Source: RGIG9379 sp031553005
GTDB taxonomy: Bacteria; Bacteroidota; Bacteroidia; Bacteroidales; Paludibacteraceae
Direction of reading: 5' to 3'
DNA length: 29,271 nt
Assembly: GCA_031553005.1 (NCBI GenBank)
Contig: JAVBMA010000016.1
Coordinates: forward strand, 1 to 29,271
How positions within the stretch are numbered: position 1 is the first letter of the stretch; each line of letters begins with the position of its first letter. The position numbers were made by a program, and so were the translations under genes. The notes under the pieces were generated by a model. It was given only the letters and a program-made list of their open reading frames with translations, did not search any database and was not told the origin of the DNA. This document shows, piece after piece, positions 16,117 to 25,371 of the stretch.

Positions 16117-16648
16117 AATTTTAATTAGAATTTAGATGATTGTATTATTTATAATATGTAATTTATATATGGGAATATAATTTTTTTGATTTGTAATTTA
16201 CTTGTGTTGAATTGTAACTTTCCGATTATTAGACTCAAGATGATTCGATATTGGTGTTGAGTCGTTTTATTTCCAATAGTGTCTATTTGTATATTTTAAA
16301 TAATCATATATGTATATGTAATATACTTCTTAAACAATATTTTTTTTAATAAGTTTTGTTGATATTATTCCTTTAACTTATTTTAGTTCTAAATCAGGAT
16401 GAGATTTATTTTATTTTATTGGTTCTCAATAGTGAAGTAAGGATTTTCCGCTTATCCTGAACAGAAATTCCTTTAATATGGCAGAAAAGAGTTATGGATT
16501 ATACTACTCTTTTTAATTTATTTAATCAGGCTCATCTTAATGTTTGTAATTTTTCTACTTTTGTGCCGCTTTATCTCTCAATTCGCCCAATGGAGACAGG
16601 GCAGTGTGAATTTTTTAAAGAGGTTTTTTATTATTTCGTATTTTAAAA
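16117..16648. other. AT-rich intergenic region
   Basis: No gene seen. It separates the minus-strand Big_5 gene from the plus-strand DUF1294 gene. A weak stem of 7 bases (gactcaa 16232-16238, ttgagtc 16257-16263) is the only hairpin-like feature in the left part. The right end carries a good -7 match listed separately. Confidence 0.5.
16556..16563 (+). promoter_or_regulatory. Promoter -7 element upstream of DUF1294-hemW
   Basis: TACTTTTG is a full match to the Bacteroidota -7 motif TAnnTTTG, 86 bases before the ATG at 16649. No clear TTG lies at the expected -33 spacing, so this is weaker than a complete promoter. Confidence 0.4.
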
Positions 16649-16939
16649 ATGCTTTTAATTTTCCTTATTTATTTAATTGTGATAAATTCTTTTGCTGCCG
16701 GAATATTTGTTTTGGATAAACAAAAAGCCCGGAAGAATAAGCGGAGGATAAGCGAAAGGACTTTACACGGATTGGAGTTTTGTGGAGGTATTTTCGGGAT
16801 TATTTTTTGTATGTATCTTTTTCATCATAAAAACAGGAAAGTTTCATATTATCTTATCTCATATCTCCTATTACTTTTTTGGGTCGCGTTTCTCTTATAT
16901 ATTGTTAAGGAAAAAGGTTTTAATTGGCTTTTAGTATAA
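16649..16939 (+). CDS. DUF1294 family membrane protein
   Basis: 96 residues with about three membrane segments and little soluble sequence. The DUF1294 signature is visible: V-L-D-K-Q-K-A after the first helix, R-I-S-E-R-T-L-H, then G-G-I-F-G with F-H-H-K in the second half. The function of the family is not known to me. It is 33 bases upstream of hemW and probably co-transcribed; that pairing is loose and may not imply a shared function. Confidence 0.85.
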   Translation: MLLIFLIYLIVINSFAAGIFVLDKQKARKNKRRISERTLHGLEFCGGIFGIIFCMYLFHHKNRKVSYYLISYLLLLFWVAFLLYIVKEKGFNWLLV

Positions 16940-16972
16940 GTTTACACCGTTTTTTGTTTTATCAATTCAATT

Positions 16973-18100
16973 ATGTCAGCATTATATATACATATTCCAC
17001 TCTGTTCGAGCCGGTGCTTTTATTGCGATTTTTATTCGACTACCGATTTAGGCAGGAGAGAGTTGTTGTTGAATGGAATTTGTAAAGAGATAGATCTCCG
17101 GAAAGAGTACTTGAAGGGAGATGCCGTCCGGACAATTTATTTTGGAGGAGGAACGCCCTCAATCCTTTCGGTCGATGAAATTGAAAAATTGTTGGAAACA
17201 GTATTCAACTCTTTTAATTGCTGTCCGGAAGAGATTACACTGGAAGCAAATCCCGACGATCTTTCATCTGGTTATATCCGGTTATTGAGAAGATTGCCCA
17301 TAAACCGCATTAGTATTGGCACACAAAGTTTTTGTGATGCGGATTTAAAACGGATGAATCGCCGGCATACTTCGTCACAGGCAATCAATGCCGTAAAGGA
17401 GTGTCAAAATGCGGGACTCGATAATATCAGCATTGATCTTATTTACGGACTGCCAGGTCAGACGTTGAGGCAGTGGGAAGAAAATTTGCAGATGGCTGTT
17501 GATTTGCAAGTAATGCACATTTCTGCTTATCATCTCACATACGAGAAGGGAACCGAATTTTTCAGGCAATGGAAACAGGGTAAAATTGCTCCGGCGGAAG
17601 AAACCCTTAGCGAAATGATGTTTCAAATGTTAAGGAGTACACTGAAAGAAAATGGATTTGAACAGTACGAAATTTCCAATTTTGCAAGATCCGGGATGGA
17701 ATCCAAGCATAATTCTTCCTATTGGAACGATGTCCCTTATATCGGTTTGGGTCCATCGGCGCACTCTTATGACCGGGATTCCCGGCAATGGAATGTTTCG
17801 GATATAAATACTTACCTGAAATTGTTGGATAAAGGAGAGATTTTTTATGAGAAGGAAAAATTGGATAATAATATTCGTTACAACGATTTTGTAATAACCT
17901 CTTTGCGGACAGCAAAAGGAATGGATATATCTTTAATGAAAGCAAAATTCGGTGAAGAGTTATCCGCCTATTGCTTACAGCATGCAGCTGCTTTTATAAA
18001 TCGTGGTTTATTGGAACTGAAAAATGATAAATTGCGTTTGACAGAGGAGGCAATTTTTATTTCGGATGGTATTATGTCCGAACTTTTATGGGTTGATTGA
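16973..18100 (+). CDS. hemW: HemW, radical SAM heme chaperone
   Basis: 375 residues, the usual length. The radical SAM cluster motif is present as C11-x3-C15-x2-C18 within H-I-P-L-C-S-S-R-C-F-Y-C-D-F, followed by the G-G-G-T-P-S motif and a Q-S-F of SAM binding. HemW binds a 4Fe-4S cluster and SAM, and transfers heme to target enzymes; it was long annotated as oxygen-independent coproporphyrinogen III oxidase because of its similarity to HemN. The extended N-terminal signature of HemN is missing, which favours HemW. Soluble cytoplasmic. Confidence 0.93.
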   Translation: MSALYIHIPLCSSRCFYCDFYSTTDLGRRELLLNGICKEIDLRKEYLKGDAVRTIYFGGGTPSILSVDEIEKLLETVFNSFNCCPEEITLEANPDDLSSGYIRLLRRLPINRISIGTQSFCDADLKRMNRRHTSSQAINAVKECQNAGLDNISIDLIYGLPGQTLRQWEENLQMAVDLQVMHISAYHLTYEKGTEFFRQWKQGKIAPAEETLSEMMFQMLRSTLKENGFEQYEISNFARSGMESKHNSSYWNDVPYIGLGPSAHSYDRDSRQWNVSDINTYLKLLDKGEIFYEKEKLDNNIRYNDFVITSLRTAKGMDISLMKAKFGEELSAYCLQHAAAFINRGLLELKNDKLRLTEEAIFISDGIMSELLWVD

Positions 18101-18116
18101 GGGAATTAGCAAATGA

Positions 18117-18187
18117 GCAAATGAGATAATTAGCAAATTTCCATTCGGATGTTTTAAGATTTAAAATATGGTAATTATCTCATTTGC
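18117..18187. repeat. 16-bp inverted repeat between hemW and coaD
   Basis: gcaaatgagataatta at 18117-18132 is matched by its inverse taattatctcatttgc at 18172-18187, with a 39-base spacer. The left arm is preceded by a second short direct copy of gcaaatgag. It could serve as a terminator for hemW or be a small repeat; no T run directly follows. Confidence 0.45.
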
Positions 18188-18215
18188 TAATTTGTATTTC
18201 TTCTTTGATGTAAAA

Positions 18216-18246
18216 TTGCAGATAATCATAATAATCTTTACCTTTG
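18216..18246 (+). promoter_or_regulatory. Bacteroidota-type promoter for coaD
   Basis: TTG (18216-18218) and, after 20 bases, TACCTTTG (18239-18246) fit the Bacteroidota promoter. The coaD start is 44 bases downstream. Confidence 0.5.
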
Positions 18247-18289
18247 GTGCTCTTTAACTGAAATATTTTTTAAGAAAAATATCCGTTAT

Positions 18290-18763
18290 ATGAAGATTGC
18301 AATTTTTCCGGGAAGCTTTGATCCCTTTACAATTGGACATTATTCAATCGTTACGCGTGCACTTACTTTTGTTGATGAGGTGGTTATTGCGATTGGGGTA
18401 AATGAGGCTAAAAAAACATTTTTTCCTCTGAAAAAACGAATGGAAATTATAAATAAAGCATTTCTTCATGAGCCCAGAGTCAGGGTGGAATGTTATGATT
18501 GCCTGACCGTAGATTTTGCAAAGCAAGTAAATGCAAATATAATTTTACGCGGTATCCGCTCTATTGCCGATTTTGAATACGAAAAAACGGTTGCTGATGC
18601 CAACCGACGGCTCTCTGGAATAGATACTATCCTGTTATTTACGGAACCTCAACACTCTTTTATTAGTTCGACTGTAGTAAGGGATATACTCCGTTATGAT
18701 AAAGATGTAAAATGCTTTCTGCCTCCTAATGTATCCCTTGAAGATTTAAAATTTAACCATTAA
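18290..18763 (+). CDS. coaD: CoaD, phosphopantetheine adenylyltransferase
   Basis: 157 residues, the usual size. It catalyses the ATP-dependent adenylylation of 4'-phosphopantetheine, the fourth step of coenzyme A synthesis, in the cytoplasm. The nucleotidyl-transferase signature is intact: F-P-G-S-F-D-P-F-T at the N-terminus, T-I-G-H (the HxGH variant seen in CoaD), a Lys-rich loop, R-G-I-R in the middle, and I-S-S-T-V-V-R-D-I near the C-terminus. A promoter precedes it; a weak hairpin follows. Confidence 0.96.
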   Translation: MKIAIFPGSFDPFTIGHYSIVTRALTFVDEVVIAIGVNEAKKTFFPLKKRMEIINKAFLHEPRVRVECYDCLTVDFAKQVNANIILRGIRSIADFEYEKTVADANRRLSGIDTILLFTEPQHSFISSTVVRDILRYDKDVKCFLPPNVSLEDLKFNH

Positions 18764-18775
18764 AAGTTTTGTTAA

Positions 18776-18802
18776 TTTCCTGAAACAGGATAACTCTTTT
18801 TG
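18776..18802 (+). terminator. Weak terminator candidate after coaD
   Basis: TCCTG (18778-18782), loop AAA, CAGGA (18786-18790), then a C/T-rich run (actctttttg). The stem is only five base pairs, so this is a low-confidence call. The 615-base gap 18764-19378 is otherwise AT-rich with no gene I can support until the promoter at 19274. Confidence 0.3.
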
Positions 18803-19273
18803 ATTTATTTGAGCGTCTTGTAGCCTTCTGATTTTTCGGAGCGATCTGTTTATGTTTGAATTTCTTCCTTTTTGATTCTTTGTGATTTTTTATGTAAAAT
18901 ATTGATATTCAATATGTTGATTATTATATGAATCCAATATTAACGAGAATGTGAGATGAAAAAACTTATTATCAATGCTGAAAGTGCTGCATATTTTAAG
19001 CGGATTTTATTTTTTACAGTTTAGGCTTTTTATTTATTGTAGGTAAATTAATTTCAAAACACAGTTCTCCGGATTCAGTGAAAGAGCAGTAATTTTTAAA
19101 TGAAAACCAGGTAAGTTAGCAGTTTTGAAATATATCAAAACCGTTTGGAAGTGCTGGAAAATAAGGATTTATTCCGAATTGTATCTTGAATATGAATTTT
19201 TACTATTAGTGAATGTACAAGAAAATCAGAAAGTTAATTTTATTATTTAACGAAAACTAATTTTAATTATATC

Positions 19274-19303
19274 CTTGTTGTTTTAAAAAATTAATTATAT
19301 TTG
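19274..19303 (+). promoter_or_regulatory. Bacteroidota-type promoter for the type-B T9SS module
   Basis: CTTG (19274-19277), 18 bases, TATATTTG (19296-19303), 76 bases before the ATG at 19379. Same spacing as the two promoters near 1900 and 2090. Confidence 0.5.
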
Positions 19304-19378
19304 GAGCGGATTAGTATATATATTTTAACAAAGTCCCCACGTTTAAATAGGGATCTTACAACTTAAGAGAAACAAATC

Positions 19379-22300
19379 ATGAAAAAGTTTTGTAGAAGTT
19401 TGGTATTATTTTTAATAATACTGCTATTTCGTGCTATTCCCTCGTTTGGGGACAATGTCATTTTTATCTTTGAATTAACAGATCCGAATGATTCCCCTCT
19501 TCCTTTTGTAGAAGTAGAAATAACACAAAATGGAGTTCCGGATCAACAGTTACTCTTTCAGACCGACGATTTAGGACGGATTGTTGAGAGTTTACCTCAG
19601 GATAATGATTATGAGTATAAAGTAAGTTATGGAGATTGGTCTTCGGGTAGTTTTTCTACAAAAGATGTGACGACTTTTTTGTGGATAAAGTTGGATTATC
19701 GTCAGGCTACGATCTCTTTGCTTGATGCAAACGGTGATCCTATGTCGGATGAAAGTGTACAAATGTACAAAATAAACGATGATGGAACGGAGATGCCATG
19801 TTCCGTAAAAAAAACAGATGAAAACGGAGTTGTCAGTTTTGTCCTTCCTGACAAAGGAAAATATAAATATATCGCATTGGATCAGCAAGAGACATTTATT
19901 ATGGATGGAAGTCTCAATAAAAGTGTCAGCGCCCTTAGTGGTTATACCCTGATGCCGATTTATTTCGGATTCAAGAAAGGAACCGAAATAATAAATGTTT
20001 CTGCGGAAGATATCAAAGTTTATAAAAAGAATACCAATGGTAATTACTCCATCTATGGAGCATCCCCTTCGAACGATGCACCCGGAGAAGCTGGTTACAG
20101 TATTTTTGAAAGCCCTGTTTCGTGTTTGCCCGGAGGTCAATACAAAGCAGAAGTCTCGACTTCCGAATATGGGAGTCTGAGTGTCGAATTCACAGCTTAT
20201 TTAAATTCGGAAATGAAAGATACCATTTATTTTATTATTCCGGTAGAAGATGAAGGAGAAGGCGGCGGTCAAGGTGGTGGAGGCGGAAATCAAGGCGGAG
20301 AAGGCGGCGTACCCGAAAAGTGCAAACTAACTGTTAAAACCGTTTGGAAAGATGATGAAGAACCGATTCCCGATGTTCCTTTCTTAGTGAATAACGGGCA
20401 GTGGGCAACTGATATATTAGGATCCCGGACTTTCGAGATTAACAAAAAATCAAGCCAGAGGATTGAGGTATTGAACCTGTCCGAAACGCATTTTATTACT
20501 CAGGATACAACCATAATTTTATACTTGGATGATTTTTACAGGACGAATTTCATATTCCGTCTTTCCGGAGAGGAAGTATCTACTCCTTCGATATCTGTTA
20601 TTTGCGCTCAGTCCATTAGTATGAATATGTGCACCCAACGTTCTTTTGCGTGCAAACCTAAACAATATTGTCCTATCCTTACCTTACCGGGAGATTATAC
20701 GTACTCTTTCTCAATAAAAGATTTTCATTATGACGCTTTGATGTCAAGCACTTTTGATATTCCGGTAGTACCAAAGGAGTCAAGGGGAAAAGACACAACA
20801 ATTTATTTTGATCTGGTTAAAAAGAATGAAGTGAAATTCATTGTATTGGATGACGATGGAGATCCTTTTCCATATATTCCTGCCGGGATATTTAAATATG
20901 ATGGCGGCGTTTTATCTTCCGGAAGCTCATTTGATTACTCTTCGCATTCCGAACTGGAAACGGATAGTCTCGGAACTTTTACCGATTATCTGTTAGACGG
21001 AGATTATAGGATTGCTGTAATGGATACGATATTCGATTTCTCAATCGAATCCGACACCACGATTATCTTACAAAGCATCAAAGAAAAGAAAAATGTTTAT
21101 TTTAAATTCTTGCTTGACGGGAAAGAAGTTTTTCCTCAAGTGATGCGTATCGACCTGTTTTATCCGGATAGCTCCGATTATGTATATATTGTTTCCACTA
21201 TTGAAAAAGATGAAGACGGAAATGATTACAGGTTTTTTGATAAACCTGCAAAATGTTTCGCGGGGAAATACATATATAGCTTTGAATTGAGGGATATGGG
21301 ATTCAATGGAAGGAAAAGCGACTCTTTTGAAGCATTTATAAGCGCGAAGCAGGATACGATCGTTTTCATTGTTCTCCCTGTGAAACCGAAAGTAGAGATA
21401 ATCGTAGTTGATAAAGAGCGGAAACCGATACAAAATGTATATGGAGCAATATACCGGTATAACTCCGATGGATCATTAGATCCGGATCCTCTCTATGACG
21501 ATTTTTCGCATGATGAGTTGAAAACGGATGATGCCGGAACTATTTGGGATCGGCTAATGCCCGGAAAGTACCGGTTTGTCATTGACGGTATAGTACAACG
21601 TGATTTTGTCGTAGGCGAGTATGACATAAAATTCGAAGTAATGGCGGGAGTTGATTATTTCACCACCACATTTATTGTCAAAGACACAAAAGGAAATCCT
21701 GTCAAGAATACTTTTTTGGAAATAAAGAAAGAAGGAGATTTTTACGGATCGAATCTGACCGATGAAAATGGGGAAATGGAGATAATGAATGAATCCGGTA
21801 CTTACACTTATTATCTCCATTATGGCGATGTCAGAGACAGTACCTACCATATATACAAGTCGGACACTACTATTTATATCATAGTTCCCGAGTTGGTTTA
21901 TGCCGAGTCGATCGACATAAAAGGATGTAAATGCTTGCAACCCGGAGAATCTATTCAATTATTCTCCGAAATAACCCCTTCGGATGCGACCTACTCCGAT
22001 GTGAAATGGAGTATTGACAATCAGCTTTATGCAAATATTTCGTCTAATGGTATATTAACCGCAAATGAAGTCGGACTCGAAGGTACGGTAATTATTACCG
22101 CTACTGCAAAAGACGGTTCTGATATTCCTCCTGTTACAAAGGAAATAAAGATTTTGAAAAGCTGTGAAGACTATAAAATAGGTTTCTCCATTGGAAAAGT
22201 TGGGGTAACAGACACAACAATCTCGGGAGGAACCCTCTCTTTGATATTGGATGCAGTAGGAGATAAAGTAGAAAATCCGGTTGGTTGGTATGTTTACCAA

Positions 22301-24013
22301 TATTCAACTGATAGTATTGCCTGGCATAACATAAATGCCAATCCGGTTCAGGAATCCTCTTTTGTGTTAGATTCAAAAGACTATGACCTTGATGAAACTG
22401 TTTATTTCCGTGCTATTGCCGCAGAAACCGCAGAAATTGCCCGGAAAGTTTCGGGAGGAGACCTGAGCGGAGCTTGTCTCTCTTATGGTATTTCAACTCC
22501 GGTAAAATGTAAAGTTGTCGGCATTTTTCAAAATTGGCCGGACAACGTATGTTCAAGCGATGCAGAAGTAACTCTTAACTTGTCAAGCGAATCTTTGGCG
22601 ATAATTGAACAAGCAGGAACAGTGGTGGAATGGTACCGGAAAGTAGACGAAAGTACTGGTTTTGTAAAGATGAATGTCCCTCAGGAAAAATGGCTGAATC
22701 CGACATTTACACTTACTGAGAGCGCCGTATTTAAAGTGAAAGTGATAAATACATCCGAAAAATTCGATGCTGAATTTGAGCAGAAAATAGATTACCTTTC
22801 TGCACCGGATTTTAAGATATATGCCAGTCAGGACGTTGTTTGTGAAGGCGCTTCCGTAGAACTTTCGATAGATAACAGTATCCCTGCAAATTCATACAAA
22901 TGGTTTGACGGAAGCGGGCAACCGACAAATACTGTTTTAGCGGGAAAAGAAGGGTATTGGGCTGTCCTTAAAGCATGTCCTCTGGATACTGCAAAAATTT
23001 TGCTTACAATAGATGATTCCATAAAAATCAGTTTGATTGCCGATAGAGATTTGATTTGCAGTACGGAAACAGATCCGGTTGAACTTCAGGTACAGGTTAA
23101 TCAAGGCATGCCGGGAATGTACGTTTGGTCGCCGAACAGTTCGGACAATACCCCTTCTGTTTCTGTCTTTCCCGGTCAAACAACCGAATATAAAGTGACT
23201 GTCAGGACTGTTTTAGACAAATGTCCTGCTGCTGTGGATTCGGTAACAATTGTTGTCGAACCTGCAATCGAATTGAGCCTTTCTGCCAGTAATTATAGTA
23301 TATGCCAGGACGATACACAATCCATCACTTTAACCGCAACTACACAAAGTGGGACTCCGGCTGAATATATCTGGTGGGATGGAACAGTAACTTCCGAACC
23401 AGTGAGAGATGTCATTCCGGTTGAGAATATGGTTTACTCCGCTCAGGCAAAAGGTGCGGCGTGCCCTCTCTCAACGGTTGTTTATTCGGACGAAGTGAAA
23501 GTTGCAGTACATACACCTGTCTCTTTGTCGGTGGAAACTCCGGTTGTCAATTTCGGAGAACCGGTTAGATTGGAAGCTATTGTCGACAAACCGGTAACAG
23601 GCCCATATCATTGGTATGGCGTTGAAAATGGCAATGAGATATTGTTGGGTGAGACTGATACTCCGGTATTCGAGCATTTCCTTTCCAAAGCAATGTCTTA
23701 CATGGTAAAAGCGGAAAATGGAATATGCCCGCTTAATGCAAGTGTTCAGGCAGAAGTGAAAATGGTCGACCGGACAAAAATTCCTACTGTATTCACTCCT
23801 TATGACAGGGATGGGATGAATGATGATTTCATGCCCGGATATAAAGTATTCATTTATGACCGGTATGGCGACTTGATTTGCCATTCCGAAAATGGCTGGG
23901 ATGGAACATATCGCGGAAAAACAGCCGATGCCGGAGTTTATATATATGTTGTAACAATGAAAGACGACAGAGTAGAAAAAGGAACAATTGAAATTATCAG
24001 ATTAAAAAAATAA
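19379..24013 (+). CDS. Giant surface protein with CHU_C (type-B T9SS) C-terminal domain
   Basis: 1544 residues. A signal peptide (MKKFCRSLVLFLIILLF..., cleavage near S-F-G) is followed by several beta-sandwich domains with Cna_B-like turns such as D-x-x-G-x-I/V repeated through the first 800 residues. A Gly-rich linker (G-G-G-Q-G-G-G-G-G, about 293-312) separates an early block from the next. A Big_2-type domain lies at about 840-928 (S-I-D-I-K-G ... S-N-G-I-L-T-A-N), followed by Ig-like domains of the CHU_C-associated type, each with a Cys and W-x-x-G or W-Y. The last ~78 residues are a CHU_C/gliding-motility-associated domain: V-F-T-P-Y-D-R-D-G-M-N-D-D-F, V-F-I-Y-D-R-Y-G-D, N-G-W-D-G-T and G-V-Y-I-Y-V-V. 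Usually this reads F-T-P-N-G-D-G; here it is altered. It is expected to be exported by the type IX system via type-B sorting and to be an adhesin or structural surface protein. Confidence 0.92.
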   Translation: MKKFCRSLVLFLIILLFRAIPSFGDNVIFIFELTDPNDSPLPFVEVEITQNGVPDQQLLFQTDDLGRIVESLPQDNDYEYKVSYGDWSSGSFSTKDVTTFLWIKLDYRQATISLLDANGDPMSDESVQMYKINDDGTEMPCSVKKTDENGVVSFVLPDKGKYKYIALDQQETFIMDGSLNKSVSALSGYTLMPIYFGFKKGTEIINVSAEDIKVYKKNTNGNYSIYGASPSNDAPGEAGYSIFESPVSCLPGGQYKAEVSTSEYGSLSVEFTAYLNSEMKDTIYFIIPVEDEGEGGGQGGGGGNQGGEGGVPEKCKLTVKTVWKDDEEPIPDVPFLVNNGQWATDILGSRTFEINKKSSQRIEVLNLSETHFITQDTTIILYLDDFYRTNFIFRLSGEEVSTPSISVICAQSISMNMCTQRSFACKPKQYCPILTLPGDYTYSFSIKDFHYDALMSSTFDIPVVPKESRGKDTTIYFDLVKKNEVKFIVLDDDGDPFPYIPAGIFKYDGGVLSSGSSFDYSSHSELETDSLGTFTDYLLDGDYRIAVMDTIFDFSIESDTTIILQSIKEKKNVYFKFLLDGKEVFPQVMRIDLFYPDSSDYVYIVSTIEKDEDGNDYRFFDKPAKCFAGKYIYSFELRDMGFNGRKSDSFEAFISAKQDTIVFIVLPVKPKVEIIVVDKERKPIQNVYGAIYRYNSDGSLDPDPLYDDFSHDELKTDDAGTIWDRLMPGKYRFVIDGIVQRDFVVGEYDIKFEVMAGVDYFTTTFIVKDTKGNPVKNTFLEIKKEGDFYGSNLTDENGEMEIMNESGTYTYYLHYGDVRDSTYHIYKSDTTIYIIVPELVYAESIDIKGCKCLQPGESIQLFSEITPSDATYSDVKWSIDNQLYANISSNGILTANEVGLEGTVIITATAKDGSDIPPVTKEIKILKSCEDYKIGFSIGKVGVTDTTISGGTLSLILDAVGDKVENPVGWYVYQYSTDSIAWHNINANPVQESSFVLDSKDYDLDETVYFRAIAAETAEIARKVSGGDLSGACLSYGISTPVKCKVVGIFQNWPDNVCSSDAEVTLNLSSESLAIIEQAGTVVEWYRKVDESTGFVKMNVPQEKWLNPTFTLTESAVFKVKVINTSEKFDAEFEQKIDYLSAPDFKIYASQDVVCEGASVELSIDNSIPANSYKWFDGSGQPTNTVLAGKEGYWAVLKACPLDTAKILLTIDDSIKISLIADRDLICSTETDPVELQVQVNQGMPGMYVWSPNSSDNTPSVSVFPGQTTEYKVTVRTVLDKCPAAVDSVTIVVEPAIELSLSASNYSICQDDTQSITLTATTQSGTPAEYIWWDGTVTSEPVRDVIPVENMVYSAQAKGAACPLSTVVYSDEVKVAVHTPVSLSVETPVVNFGEPVRLEAIVDKPVTGPYHWYGVENGNEILLGETDTPVFEHFLSKAMSYMVKAENGICPLNASVQAEVKMVDRTKIPTVFTPYDRDGMNDDFMPGYKVFIYDRYGDLICHSENGWDGTYRGKTADAGVYIYVVTMKDDRVEKGTIEIIRLKK

Positions 24014-24025
24014 AGGGTAAAAGAT

Positions 24026-25270
24026 ATGAAAAAATTAATATGGATATGTATATTATTTCCCTTTTCCCTGATTCAGGCAGAGGAAAATGTTTTTACAGAA
24101 GCTGATATCGAATTTGCGCAATATTACTATTCCCTGAATAGCGGAGATTATTCTCCCTACAGGGAAGGGAAAGTTGCTTTCTTTGAAAAAGGGATGGCAT
24201 ATACGGCTCTGTTGGATGAGGATTATGAGAAGATATATTTCAAAGCTGCCCCCGAATTGGATGGACTTGGAATAGAAGGGCATTTCACTTACGATGCTTC
24301 GTTAGATAAAATATATTTCACCAAAGAAGGGATACTCTATGAATCGACATGGAAGGATGGGCAATGGAGTACTCCTCAACCTATTAAATTTGCCCGGATA
24401 AAAATGGATAGAAAAACCCTGTCCGGCTCTATGATCGCATACAGCGGATGGAGGTATAAGCCGGATGACGTAAAGGTACAGGGAGTATATAATCCGGCAC
24501 TATCGGCAGACGGAAAGAAGCTTTATTATGCAGCAGACCTTCCTGGAACGTATGGTGGATTGGATATTTGGTATTCTACCCAAAATGAAGATGGAACATG
24601 GTCTGAACCTATTAATCTCGGAGAGAATGTCAATTCGGCTTCGGATGAGAATATCCCTGTTTTACAAGGCGATACTTCCCTTTTCTTTGCCTCTGTTGCA
24701 CCGCAGCCCCAAAAGGTATCAGATTCCGGCGTACAATCCGATTCTGACGAAAAACGCTTTTCAAATAAACAGGATATGCGGCTTGTTCCTCTTAATGGCG
24801 ATCAAAAGCCTTTTCCTGTTGTAACGATGTTAGCTTCCCGGAAAAAAACAGGAGTAATGCCGGAAGAAGAAATTGAGCCAATGCCCGCTTTGGCGGAAGT
24901 AGAAGAGGCCTCTTCAAAAATCTATCTCAAAGATCCGAAAACATGCGTTTTCCTTTTCGACTTTGATAATGATAATCTGATAAATGCCGGTGACGAAGAG
25001 ATTGATCTCCTTCTCGAATTTATCAACCGTTACGAAGATGGTAAATTTCTTATAGTTGGCTATACGGACGAAAGAGGTGGCGATAGATACAATATGACAC
25101 TCTCGGAAAAACGGGCGAAAAAGATTTACCAGCTTCTTATAAAAAGAGGAGTTCCAAAAAATATACTGCAATATGTAGGAAAAGGCAAATCGAATCCGGT
25201 TGTTAAAAATGCACAAACGGAAGAAGAACATCAGGAAAACCGTCGTGTGGAAATACAAAATATGAATTAA
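24026..25270 (+). CDS. OmpA-family/PD40-type periplasmic protein (PorE-like)
   Basis: 414 residues, 12 bases after the giant gene. The signal peptide (MKKLIWICILFPFSLIQAEE) has no lipobox Cys. The N-terminal ~250 residues contain PD40/WD40-like beta-propeller motifs (P-A-L-S-A-D-G-K-K-L-Y-Y-A; G-G-L-D-I-W-Y-S). The C-terminal ~110 residues form an OmpA-like peptidoglycan-binding domain with F-D-F-D-N-D, the T-D-E-R-G motif and L-S-E-K-R-A. Proteins with propeller plus OmpA domains (such as PorE of Porphyromonas) link the type IX machine or its surface partners to the cell wall. Here the context next to a PorP/SprF protein and a CHU_C protein supports such a role. It lacks the TPR part of PorE. 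Confidence 0.85.
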   Translation: MKKLIWICILFPFSLIQAEENVFTEADIEFAQYYYSLNSGDYSPYREGKVAFFEKGMAYTALLDEDYEKIYFKAAPELDGLGIEGHFTYDASLDKIYFTKEGILYESTWKDGQWSTPQPIKFARIKMDRKTLSGSMIAYSGWRYKPDDVKVQGVYNPALSADGKKLYYAADLPGTYGGLDIWYSTQNEDGTWSEPINLGENVNSASDENIPVLQGDTSLFFASVAPQPQKVSDSGVQSDSDEKRFSNKQDMRLVPLNGDQKPFPVVTMLASRKKTGVMPEEEIEPMPALAEVEEASSKIYLKDPKTCVFLFDFDNDNLINAGDEEIDLLLEFINRYEDGKFLIVGYTDERGGDRYNMTLSEKRAKKIYQLLIKRGVPKNILQYVGKGKSNPVVKNAQTEEEHQENRRVEIQNMN

Positions 25271-25280
25271 GATACATAAA

Positions 25281-25338
25281 ATGAAACACCCACGTCAGGA
25301 AAATGACACACAAGCTAATGATTATATGGGTGTTTCAT
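25281..25338. promoter_or_regulatory. 12-bp hairpin upstream of porP/sprF-like gene
   Basis: ATGAAACACCCA (25281-25292) pairs perfectly with TGGGTGTTTCAT (25327-25338) across 34 bases. It sits in the 101-base gap before the PorP/SprF-like gene. It may be a terminator lacking a T run, or a regulatory leader. See the mini-ORF finding. Confidence 0.45.
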
Positions 25339-25367
25339 CTGACATTAATGTAAAAAATAAATTATAA
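25281..25367 (+). CDS. Possible 28-residue leader ORF
   Basis: An ATG at 25281 opens a 28-codon frame (M-K-H-P-R-Q-E-N-D...) that ends with TAA four bases before the ATG of the PorP/SprF gene. Its own start codon lies inside the left arm of the hairpin. It could be a leader peptide coupling translation or merely chance; no homology is recognised. Confidence 0.2.
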   Translation: MKHPRQENDTQANDYMGVSSDINVKNKL

Positions 25368-25371
25368 ACAG

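Noticed and set aside
16592..16648. 18-codon ORF in the leader of the DUF1294 gene
   Set aside because: Very short, no ribosome-site signal and low-complexity Phe/Tyr end; likely chance.
10051..18228. 14-mer attgcagataatca shared between 10051-10064 and 18215-18228
   Set aside because: Upstream of unrelated genes, AT-rich and short; likely chance, and only the copy at 18215 overlaps a promoter -33 element.
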